In this document: piece after piece, positions 25,562-33,899 of the stretch
How the letters are laid out: every line of letters begins with the position of its first letter
Position numbering within the stretch: position 1 is the first letter of the stretch
Assembly: GCA_938010045.1 (NCBI GenBank)
Contig: CALLFZ010000046.1
Location: 1 to 33,899 of the forward strand
Direction of reading: 5' to 3'
Source: an uncultured bacterium
GTDB lineage: Bacteria; Verrucomicrobiota; Kiritimatiellia; PWTM01
DNA: 33,899 bases
Made by a program: the position numbers and the translations under genes
The notes under the pieces: generated by a model
Database searches by the model: none
Told to the model about the DNA's origin: nothing
What the model saw: the letters and a program-made list of their open reading frames with translations, nothing else

Positions 25562-25899
25562 GCCGTGCCGTCCGGAGTCGGCGGTGGCGATGGATCCGCA
25601 GGGGCCTCGGGCGCGGGCGCCGGGGCCGGGGCCGCTGCCACGGGCTCCGAGACCGCCGGGGCTTCGGCGGTCGGAGCTGGCTCGGCGGCCGGAGGCGGCG
25701 CCGAGGTCACGACCTCGCGCTTCGCTGCCTCAGCGGTGGGCGGAGCCGCGGACGCCCGCGCCGACTTCGCCTCGGCGGTGCCCGAGGACTTGCGCGCCTT
25801 CACGGCAGCGGCCGCTTCCTTCCGTCGGCGTTCCACGAGCCGCTTGTAGTACCGTTTGCGGGCTTTTCGTTTGACCCGGATTCGAAGTTGCTGTCCCAT
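25558..25899 (-). CDS. Small protein with basic N-terminus and Ala/Pro-rich tail
   Basis: No family is assigned. Residues 1-37 are very basic and helix-prone (MGQQLRIRVKRKARKRYYKR, then a run of Lys/Arg/Ala), typical of RNA- or ribosome-binding segments. The remaining 75 residues are Ala/Pro/Glu-rich and likely disordered. The reading frame is clean over 113 residues, and its stop overlaps the start of the receiver gene, both of which argue that it is real. No Shine-Dalgarno is visible before the ATG. Confidence 0.6.
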   Translation of the reverse strand: MGQQLRIRVKRKARKRYYKRLVERRRKEAAAAVKARKSSGTAEAKSARASAAPPTAEAAKREVVTSAPPPAAEPAPTAEAPAVSEPVAAAPAPAPAPEAPADPSPPPTPDGTA

Positions 25900-25980
25900 G
25901 CCGACATGTTGACGTGCGGCGCCGCCTCCGTCAATTCAGGCGAGTGGTTGCGGCTCGGGCGGGGAGCTGGCCGGAGGAGG

Positions 25981-25997
25981 CGTCCAAGCCTTGGACG
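25981..25997. promoter_or_regulatory. 17-bp palindrome upstream of the basic protein gene
   Basis: CGTCCAAGCCTTGGACG is a perfect 8-bp inverted repeat around one base, about 80 bp upstream of the ATG at 25899. It could be an operator. There is no T-run, so it is not a terminator. Confidence 0.25.
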
Positions 25998-26104
25998 GCG
26001 TGCGGCCATGCTCGTTCAACGATTGGACGATCCGGCCACGGGGCTGAGCTGCGCGACGACGACCGCGGACCCTCCGGGTGGCAGTGTCGTGCGCCAGCCG
26101 CGGG

Positions 26105-26497
26105 CTACACGCTCAGGTCGCGGCAGTCATCGGCTTGTTTCTGGGTGTAACCGCTGTCTTGGCGCTCAAAGTTCCGCCGGTTCTTCTGCATATAGAGATC
26201 GTGGACGTCGCGCGCGCTCAAGCCCACGATCTGGGCGAGGGAAATCAGGAAGTGGAATAAGTCCACGATTTCCACTCTCGCATTCTGGCGGTCGTAGGTC
26301 TGGTACCGTGCCCACCACTTCCACGGCACGCTGTCCACGAGCTCGGCGGTCTCCTGCTGTAACGCGCGGCAGAAGTTCAGAATCCACTCGGGCTGGCGGT
26401 CCTCGGGCAGGGCGGTCGTGTCCACGCCGATCCGGCGGTTGAGCTCCGCTTGCATCCGGAACATCGCTTCCAGCATGTCGTCGCGCTCGTCGGGCAT
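26105..26497 (-). CDS. Dimeric all-alpha dUTPase-like NTP pyrophosphatase
   Basis: This 130-residue protein has the paired acidic motifs of the all-alpha NTP-PPase superfamily (dimeric dUTPase, MazG): Glu49 and Glu52 in QQETAEL and Glu76 and Asp79 in VEIVDLFHFLIS, which bind Mg2+. The segment KWW...YDRQNARVEIVDLFHF fits the dUTPase_2 (PF08761) subgroup better than classical MazG. It would hydrolyse a nucleoside triphosphate, possibly dUTP, to keep uracil out of DNA. ATG 26497 is chosen over an upstream in-frame start because of a GGAGGA 7 nt before it. Confidence 0.8.
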   Translation of the reverse strand: MPDERDDMLEAMFRMQAELNRRIGVDTTALPEDRQPEWILNFCRALQQETAELVDSVPWKWWARYQTYDRQNARVEIVDLFHFLISLAQIVGLSARDVHDLYMQKNRRNFERQDSGYTQKQADDCRDLSV

Positions 26498-26504
26498 CGT
26501 GAAG

Positions 26505-26510
26505 TCCTCC
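26505..26510 (-). promoter_or_regulatory. Shine-Dalgarno of the dUTPase-like gene
   Basis: GGAGGA on the minus strand, 7 nt before the ATG at 26497. A TATACT further upstream (26544-26549, minus strand) could be a -10 box, but no good -35 accompanies it. Confidence 0.65.
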
Positions 26511-26649
26511 GCGCCTGCGGCTGGCCGCATCGGCCGGCGGCTCAGTATAGCGCGCGAGCCGGGATCCTCGAAGCCACGCAGGTCATCCTCAGGTTCGTGT
26601 CCGACGCCGTCGGGTGGTGGGCGACGTCTCCGAGCCGTGTGGGCCGCGG

Positions 26650-29295
<2,646 letters not shown>

Positions 29296-29380
29296 CCTTA
29301 TCACCCCAAAAAATCTGGTTTCAACCTCTCCAAGCATCTTAAATGCCAGCTCGAAAACACCATCCTAAAAGAAACAAAGT

Positions 29381-29405
29381 CACACAAAAAGTGCCATTCT
29401 GGCAC
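29381..29405 (-). promoter_or_regulatory. clpB-side operator or promoter element
   Basis: GTGCCATTCTGGCAC at 29391-29405 is a perfect 6-bp inverted repeat with a 3-bp spacer. Read toward clpB, its outer arm continues as TGGCACTTTTTGTGTG, which matches the hsp20-side site at 13 of 16 positions. It lies about 95 bp before the clpB ATG in a locally AT-rich stretch. It does not match CIRCE or HAIR. Confidence 0.55.
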
Positions 29406-29440
29406 ATCTCGCACCAACAGAGCGCGATTCAGCACAGAAC

Positions 29441-29466
29441 AGTGTCAGATTGGCACTTATTTTATG
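29441..29466 (+). promoter_or_regulatory. hsp20-side operator or promoter element
   Basis: AGTGTCAGATTGGCACT at 29441-29457 is a 7-bp inverted repeat with one mismatch and the same 3-bp spacer. Its outer arm continues as TGGCACTTATTTTATG toward hsp20. The centres of the two sites are 51 bp apart, close to five helical turns. A TATATT at 29482-29487 downstream could be a -10 box, without a clear -35. Confidence 0.55.
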
Positions 29467-29586
29467 CGGTGATGCATGCAATATATTCATGGACAACATC
29501 TTGCAATTCCTTATTAGTGTTGGCATGCGTGATGCTGAGCTATGCGACGGCACCAAAACAATGGACGAAGAATGGAGGTGTCGGCG

Positions 29587-30012
29587 ATGAGAATGACGGA
29601 CATGCTGTGGGATCCGATGGTGGATCTGATGAGGTTCCAGCGCGAGATGAACCGCCTGCTAGACTCTTTTTGCCGTCCTACGGATGTCTTCCCGCGGATG
29701 AACGCTCGGGCGGACGACGAGGCGGCGGTGGTGCAGGTGGAGCTGCCGGGTGTCGACCCGGCCTCGGTGAAGGTCTCCGTGGCCGGCGATGTGCTGACGA
29801 TCGAAGGTGATCGGCCCTCGGTCGTGCCGGACAGCGCAAAGGAGGTCCATCGCCAGGAGCGGCCGGTAGGGCCGTTTGCGCGGTCGTTGCGGCTGCCCTG
29901 GGAGGTGGAGGCCGACAAGGTGTCGGCCACGCACAAGAACGGAATTCTGACCGTGAAACTGCCGCGGCGGGAGGCGACCAAACCGCGCGCGGTGGCGGTC
30001 ACGGCAGAGTAA
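29587..30012 (+). CDS. Hsp20 small heat-shock protein (first of three)
   Basis: This 141-residue protein is an alpha-crystallin-type holdase: a short N-terminal arm (MRMTDMLWDPMVDLMRFQRE), a core with VQVELPGVDPASVKVSVAGDVLTIEG, and the NGILTVKLPR strand that precedes the C-terminal tail. GGAGGT at 29574-29579, 7 nt before ATG 29587, fixes the start; an upstream ATG at 29542 lacks such a site. It would bind unfolding proteins so that ClpB can recover them. Confidence 0.92.
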   Translation: MRMTDMLWDPMVDLMRFQREMNRLLDSFCRPTDVFPRMNARADDEAAVVQVELPGVDPASVKVSVAGDVLTIEGDRPSVVPDSAKEVHRQERPVGPFARSLRLPWEVEADKVSATHKNGILTVKLPRREATKPRAVAVTAE

Positions 30013-30032
30013 GCGGATGAGGAGGTGTGACC

Positions 30033-30431
30033 ATGAGCGAGACCAGAGCCGTGTCAGTGACGAGCGCGGAACCCCGCGCAGTGGATGCGATTCGGGAGAG
30101 ACCGGTCGTGGCGCCGGCAGCGGACATCTACGAGACCGAGGAGGCGCTCGTGGTGGTGGCCGACCTGCCGGGACTGGACCAGTCGGCGGTGACCGTCGAG
30201 CTGGATAACGATGTGCTGCGGATCCGCGGCACGGTACCGGCCAGTCAACCGGAACTCGAGTCGCCAGACCTGCAGGAATTCTGCGCACGGGACTTTGAGC
30301 GGACGTTTGCGATTTCCGTGCCGGTGGATCGCGATCACGTCCGAGCTCAGATGAAGAACGGAGTTTTGACGGTGACGCTGCCGTTCGCGCCCGAGGTTCG
30401 GCCGAAGCCGATCAAGGTGGAAGCTGAATAG
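30033..30431 (+). CDS. Hsp20 small heat-shock protein (second of three)
   Basis: This 132-residue paralogue shows the alpha-crystallin core: PAADIYETEEALVVVADLPG, VTVELDNDVLRIRG and NGVLTVTLPF. Its N-terminal arm is Ala/Val/Arg-rich and lacks the DPF/W-type start seen in its neighbours, so its oligomer contacts may differ. GGAGGT at 30021-30026 lies 6 nt before ATG 30033. The gene follows the first hsp20 by 20 nt. Confidence 0.9.
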   Translation: MSETRAVSVTSAEPRAVDAIRERPVVAPAADIYETEEALVVVADLPGLDQSAVTVELDNDVLRIRGTVPASQPELESPDLQEFCARDFERTFAISVPVDRDHVRAQMKNGVLTVTLPFAPEVRPKPIKVEAE

Positions 30432-30489
30432 GAGCGGCGGCGGCGGCAACGACGAAAGGAACCAATCTCAACGAAAGGAGGTATGACCC

Positions 30490-30996
30490 ATGAGCCGTAG
30501 CCTGATTCCCTGGCGGCGCGGGCGCGGCGCGGCGCCGGCCCGAGCCGAGGAAAGTCCGTTCGACGCGCTGCATCGGGAGATGACCTCGCTGTTCGATAGC
30601 TTCTTCCGCGACGTGGAACAGACGTTCCGCGGTTGGCCCGCGTGGCGTGGCACTCCCGCGTTCGTCAGCCCGTCGGTCGAGGTATCGGAGACGGATGACG
30701 AACTGAGGGTGACGGCCGAGCTTCCGGGCCTCACGGAGAAGGATGTCGAGGTCTCGGTGGACAACGACGTCTTGATCCTGCGCGGCGAGAAGAAGCAGGA
30801 ACGCGAGGAGAAGAAGCGCAGCTATCACCTCGTCGAGCGGGCGTATGGGCGGTTCGAGCGAGAGATTCCGCTGCCGGCGGGTCTCGATCTCGACAAGGTC
30901 GAGGCGAAGTTCAAGAATGGCATCCTGACCGTGGTGCTGCCCAAAACGCCCGAGGCGAAGTCGCAGCGGCGCGTGGTTCCCGTGAAGGAAGTATAG
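30490..30996 (+). CDS. Hsp20 small heat-shock protein (third of three)
   Basis: This 168-residue protein is the most canonical of the three: DALHREMTSLFDSFFRDVEQ, then PSVEVSETDDELRVTAELPG, KDVEVSVDNDVLILRGEKK, the YGRFEREIPLP segment and NGILTVVLPK. It is longer because of the N-terminal arm and the charged KKQEREEKKRSY loop that dimerises in class A bacterial Hsp20. AAAGGAGGT just upstream (30474-30482), 7 nt from the ATG, is a perfect ribosome binding site. The gene ends before an intrinsic terminator. Confidence 0.95.
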   Translation: MSRSLIPWRRGRGAAPARAEESPFDALHREMTSLFDSFFRDVEQTFRGWPAWRGTPAFVSPSVEVSETDDELRVTAELPGLTEKDVEVSVDNDVLILRGEKKQEREEKKRSYHLVERAYGRFEREIPLPAGLDLDKVEAKFKNGILTVVLPKTPEAKSQRRVVPVKEV

Positions 30997-31017
30997 AGCG
31001 GCGCGAGTCGACGGGAG

Positions 31018-31047
31018 CGCGGGTCCGGTCAACCGGGTCCGCGTTTT
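31018..31047 (+). terminator. Rho-independent terminator of the hsp20 operon
   Basis: An 11-bp stem (31018-31028 with 31033-31043) including two G-U pairs closes a TCAA loop and is followed by TTTT (31044-31047). It lies 22 nt after the third hsp20 stop. Confidence 0.8.
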
Positions 31048-31860
31048 CTCGTTCTAGATCGGCGCTGAATGATCGGCGGCCGTCGCGGAAGGGCCGGTGC
31101 CGACGGTCCAACCAGCGTTGGCCGCATCAGACGCCACTGCCCATTTGTCCGGCAGGGTGCTGGCCGAACCGCCCCAGCCTGTTCCCAGCCACGATGCGGT
31201 GGGCGTTCGGAAAACCCCGTCTCTTTGCGCTTCGTACGCCGACACCGTGGGCGGTGGACCCTCCGGATACGACCACAATACGGATCCGGAATACGCCGGA
31301 TTCATTGCGGTCACTCACGTTCGTCGTACATGCGCGGAGACGACGGAGGACAAGTTGCCCGCGGCACGGTCCATCACTTCCCGCGAACACCGAGTACGGC
31401 CCGATAAGTCGCACGCGTTGCACTCGCCGCGGTTGTTGACCGTGGCCGTGTGAAGTACGGTGCTCCACAGAGGGGGACCCCCTCGGAGCCTGCCACGACT
31501 CACCTCGCCTAACGGCGCGAGGTGGCGCAAACCAGGTAGAGACGGCACGTGCTCGAGCGTGCCGTAAGCTTGGGCGCTAGGCAGCCGTCGGGTCGCGCCA
31601 ACGCGCTCATCCACCGAAGGCGTTGGCCGGAATGCGAGCGGCCTATCCGTAGTATTCGGCAGCGGCCAGGCGGAACTGCAGCGGCCCGCCCTGCCGCCGG
31701 CCGGCTGCGCAGGCGTTTGGGGAGGCTCGTGACGAAACGCTCCGCGGTTGTGGCCGCGACATCGTTTCCGAAGCGAGGCTGACGGAGCCTCGCTCCGGAG
31801 CCGATCCAGCTGCACTTGTGCCTGTCCCTACTCGAAGACCATTTGAGCAGCCTACAGAAC
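31048..31860. other. Region without a supported gene
   Basis: No frame has a recognised domain. A minus-strand frame at 31054-31314 (85 codons, GTG start, stop just upstream) has a protein-like composition (YSGSVLWSYPEGPPPTVSAY) but no ribosome binding site or family. A GTGCCTGTCCCTA motif at 31818-31830 belongs to the dispersed CCTGTCCCC family. Confidence 0.5.
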
Positions 31861-31982
31861 GCTGTAGTTCCGCCGGTCCCCCGGCGAAAGATATGGGCGG
31901 AAAAGCTCCGGCGGCAGAGCGCCGGAGCTACAGCAGAGCGCCGGAGCTACAGCGCTGTAGTTCCGCCGGTCCCCCGGCGGAA
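31861..31982. repeat. REP-like hairpin repeat cluster, left copy
   Basis: Two unit types share one tail. Type A (31861-31886, 31954-31982) reads GCTGTAGTTCCGCCGG, CCCCGGCGGA. Type B (31905-31934 and a partial unit 31935-31953) reads CTCCGGCG-GCAGAG-CGCCGGAG-CTACAGC. Each is a short GC hairpin with a CTACAGC tail; A and B face opposite ways, as in bipartite REP elements. A GATATGGGCGG-like linker separates them. Confidence 0.8.
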
Positions 31983-32558
31983 GAGGGAAAAAGCAGGTGC
32001 CTGTCCCCATTTGAGCCGTCCCGCCCCGATCTCACGAGCTTCTCGGCCGGCCGGGTCTACCATACGCGTCGGGGGTTCGGAGCACGGGCGAGTCGTCGAG
32101 GGAATCCCAACCGAAGAGCGAGGGGGAGGGGGGTGTAGCCGGAGCTCATGCTGTTCTTCTATACCGCACATCTCATACCCGCGGCAGGGGGCAGAGAGGT
32201 CAAAAGGCAGTGTTTTTGGGGCAGCGGCAAGAAACACCGGTGAATGTCACGGGCTCGTTGGCATACACGATGTTCGCCGCCCATTCGCCGACGACTGTAT
32301 GTCCAGCGATTCCCGACATCGCAATCGGCTCCACGATCCGCCCCGAGATTTGACAACTTATGACGACGGCGATATTGGTTACGGCGCCGTTTGAGCAAAG
32401 AGGTTCCCGTCGAGGCGCGAAAGCGGGGTCCCTGCGCCGGGCATCGCGGCGATGGCTGGATCGAGTTCTGGGGCGCGCGGACGGGCCGGTGTCTCCGCCG
32501 GGTGCTGCCTGCCGCCCTGACTGATCGTGGGGTGTTCTGTTGCAGAAGGGAGTCCGTG
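31983..32558. other. Region without a supported gene; dispersed motifs
   Basis: It contains GGTGCCTGTCCCCAT at 31996-32010 and GCAATCGGCTCC at 32321-32332, both shared with other intergenic regions here. A minus-strand frame ending at 32200 gives a protein-like stretch (VVISCQISGRIVEPIAMSG, then FTGVSCRCPKN), but part of it coincides with a dispersed motif and no gene is supported. Confidence 0.45.
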
Positions 32559-33587
32559 ATGAATCCGACTTGGCCATGGGTGGTTGGGGCGTCGGCGATG
32601 GCGGTGGTGGCGGCCGCCGGACCAGTGCCGATCGTGTTCGATACGGATATCGGCAATGACGTGGACGATGTACTGGCTCTCGGGATGCTGCATGCGCTGG
32701 AGTCGCGTGGCGAATGCCGTCTGATTGCGGTGACGATCACGAAGGACAACCCCTTGGCCGCCGCGTTCACCGACGCGGTGAACACGTTCTATGGCCGTGG
32801 CGACATCCCGATCGGCGTCGTGCGCGGCGGGGCCGAGCCGGGCCCCGGCAAATTTCTGAACCTCGCGGAACAACGCGACGGCGACCGGCTGCGATATCCG
32901 CATGATCTTCGAGGGGAGGACGCGCCCGAGGCGACCACGTTGTTGCGACGTATCCTCACGGCAGAATCGGACGGCTCGGTGGTGATCGTGCAGGTTGGCT
33001 TCTCGTCGAACCTCGCGCGGCTGCTGGACAGCCCGCCCGACGAGATTTCGCCGCTCTCGGGTCGAGACCTCGTGGCCCGGAAGGTTCGACTGCTGTCGGT
33101 CATGGCCGGCGCGTTCAAGCCCATCGGCGGCAAGCGGCATCTCGAGTACAACGTGATCAAGGATATTCCGGCCGCGAAGAAGGTGGCCACGGCGTGGCCA
33201 ACGCCGGTCGTCTGGAGCGGCTTCGAGATCGGCATCGCGCTGCCCTATCCGGCAATCAGCATCGAGCGGGACTACCGTTATGTTCCGCACCATCCGCTCG
33301 CCGAGGCCTACGTTCTGTACCAGCCGCCGCCGCACAACCGTCCCACGTGGGACCTGACCGCCGCGTTGTATGCGGTGCGCCCGGATCGCGGCTACTTCGA
33401 GCTGTCCGAGCCCGGACGCGTGATCGTCGAGGATGACGGTGAAACCCGATTTGAGCCGGCGCCGGATGGTCCGCACCGATATCTCGTATTGCGCCCAGAG
33501 ATGGCCGGTCGGGTCACCGAGGCACTCGTAATGCTGGCCAGCCAGCCGCCCGTACCAGCACCCCGCCAGCTAACTGCCCCGCGATGA
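32559..33587 (+). CDS. Secreted nucleoside hydrolase (IUNH family)
   Basis: This 342-residue protein has a short signal peptide or N-terminal anchor (WVVGASAMAVVAAAG, no obvious lipobox) and then FDTDIGNDVDDVLALGML at residues 27-44. That is the calcium-binding N-terminal signature of inosine-uridine nucleoside hydrolases, which cleave the N-glycosidic bond to free base and ribose; Asp28, Asp30, Asp36 and Asp37 are the likely metal ligands, with one residue more spacing than the textbook DxDPGxDD form. Later segments VVIVQVGFSSNLARLL and LEYNVIKDIPAAKKVA, with VVWSGFEIGIAL, fit the family. AAGGGAG just before ATG 32559 supports this start. The stop overlaps a kinase-like start (ATGA). Confidence 0.82.
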   Translation: MNPTWPWVVGASAMAVVAAAGPVPIVFDTDIGNDVDDVLALGMLHALESRGECRLIAVTITKDNPLAAAFTDAVNTFYGRGDIPIGVVRGGAEPGPGKFLNLAEQRDGDRLRYPHDLRGEDAPEATTLLRRILTAESDGSVVIVQVGFSSNLARLLDSPPDEISPLSGRDLVARKVRLLSVMAGAFKPIGGKRHLEYNVIKDIPAAKKVATAWPTPVVWSGFEIGIALPYPAISIERDYRYVPHHPLAEAYVLYQPPPHNRPTWDLTAALYAVRPDRGYFELSEPGRVIVEDDGETRFEPAPDGPHRYLVLRPEMAGRVTEALVMLASQPPVPAPRQLTAPR

Positions 33588-33712
33588 GCGCGACCGGCCG
33601 GACCAGGGTGGTGGTGACCGGAGCGGCGAACATGGATCTGAAAGCGTCGGTTCTACGTCTGCCCTGTGCCGCAGTGTTCTGCGGAGGCGTCTCCGCCTAC
33701 GGGACGCTGTAG
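33584..33712 (+). pseudogene. PfkB-family kinase start truncated by repeat insertion
   Basis: ATG 33584 overlaps the nucleoside hydrolase stop (ATGA). The first codons read MSATGRTRVVVTGAANMDLK, resembling the opening beta strand and substrate-contacting Asp of ribokinase/pseudouridine-kinase proteins (hhVhGxxNxDhxx). After about 27 codons (ending ASVLRLP) homology stops, and the frame runs into a hairpin repeat and terminates at the TAG within GCTGTAG (33710-33712). A kinase for the released ribose would fit the hydrolase next door. The match is short, so the family call is tentative. Confidence 0.45.
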
Positions 33713-33899
33713 TTCCGCCGGTCCCCCGGCGGAAAATATGGGCGAGAAAGCTCCGGCGGCAGAGCGCCGGAGCTACAGCGCTGTAGTTCCGCCGGTCCCC
33801 CGGCGGAAAATTTGGGGGGAAATCTCCGGCGGCCGAGCGCCGGAGCTACAGCAGAGCGCCGGAGCTACAGTGCTGTAGTTCCGCCGGTCCCCCGGCGGA
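33706..33899. repeat. REP-like hairpin repeat cluster, right copy (cut by window edge)
   Basis: Same units as at 31861-31982: type A at 33706-33733, 33780-33807 and 33872-33899; type B at 33750-33779 and 33824-33852, with a partial B at 33853-33870. Linkers AAAATATGGGCGAGAAA and AAAATTTGGGGGGAAAT vary while hairpins are conserved. A related hairpin, GCGGAGGCGTCTCCGC, precedes it at 33681-33696. The cluster runs off the right edge. Confidence 0.85.

Noticed and set aside
29381-29466. Sigma54 promoters for clpB and hsp20
   Set aside because: The TGGCAC halves fit the -24 box, but neither site has the GC of the -12 box at the right spacing, so it is kept only as an alternative reading.
31054-31314. 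85-codon minus-strand frame with protein-like composition
   Set aside because: No ribosome binding site, no recognised family, and a stop codon just before the GTG.
32200-32400. Protein-like minus-strand stretch ending FTGVSCRCPKNTAF
   Set aside because: Part of it coincides with a dispersed intergenic motif, and no start or family can be supported.
31861-33899. CRISPR-like array
   Set aside because: Repeats alternate in orientation, are themselves hairpins, and lack uniform unique spacers; no cas gene is present.

Overview
The window is high-GC bacterial DNA, gene-dense, with many genes joined by 4-nt ATGA or GTGA overlaps. The gene content suggests a member of the PVC group (Verrucomicrobia/Kiritimatiellota/Planctomycetes side): a TIGR03790-type secreted protein, a giant lamin-tail/CotH surface protein, an SGNH hydrolase fused to Ig-like and CBM9-like domains, a secreted nucleoside hydrolase, a Tat-exported FAD oxidoreductase, and a sulfatase-like remnant. 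The phylum assignment is inference from gene content; no rRNA is present. A tRNA-Arg(ACG) is the only RNA gene seen.

Layout. 1-5618 (+): a LysM protein (cut by the left edge), ftsW, an orphan class I fumarase beta subunit, a small HExxH zincin, a TIGR03790 protein and a HAD-IIIA phosphatase, mostly overlapping or closely spaced. 5908-11217 (+): a 1769-residue secreted lamin-tail/CotH protein. 11754-11830: tRNA-Arg, followed by a decayed sulfatase N-terminus. 12251-17880 (+): a cryptochrome/photolyase-related (PhrB-like) protein that lacks the iron-sulfur cysteines, the SGNH/CBM9 protein, and a FecCD/BtuCD-type permease-ATPase pair. 17850-20698 (-): argH and a coupled single-TM protein, convergent with the ABC ATPase. 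20699-22825: a 2.1-kb region with no intact gene, holding inverted-repeat cassettes ending in GTGCCTGTCCCCA-type motifs and a possible frameshifted pseudogene. 22826-29295 (-): FAD oxidoreductase, 6-phosphogluconolactonase, CheY-like receiver, a small basic protein, an all-alpha dUTPase-like NTPase and ClpB. 29587-30996 (+): three tandem hsp20 genes, divergent from clpB and ending in a clear intrinsic terminator. 31048-32558: no supported gene, a REP-like repeat cluster and dispersed motifs. 32559-33587 (+): nucleoside hydrolase, overlapped by a PfkB-like kinase start that is cut off after about 27 codons by a second REP-like cluster running off the right edge.

The most coherent functional unit is the proteostasis block: ClpB disaggregase and three small heat-shock proteins share an AT-rich divergent control region with two similar near-palindromes whose outer arms form the same 16-nt motif facing each gene. 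The most notable non-coding signals are this regulatory pair and the two families of dispersed repeats, one of which appears to have broken a translationally coupled kinase gene. No convincing new defence or biosynthetic system was found; the best candidates for something undescribed are these regulatory and repeat elements and the cluster-less photolyase homologue.
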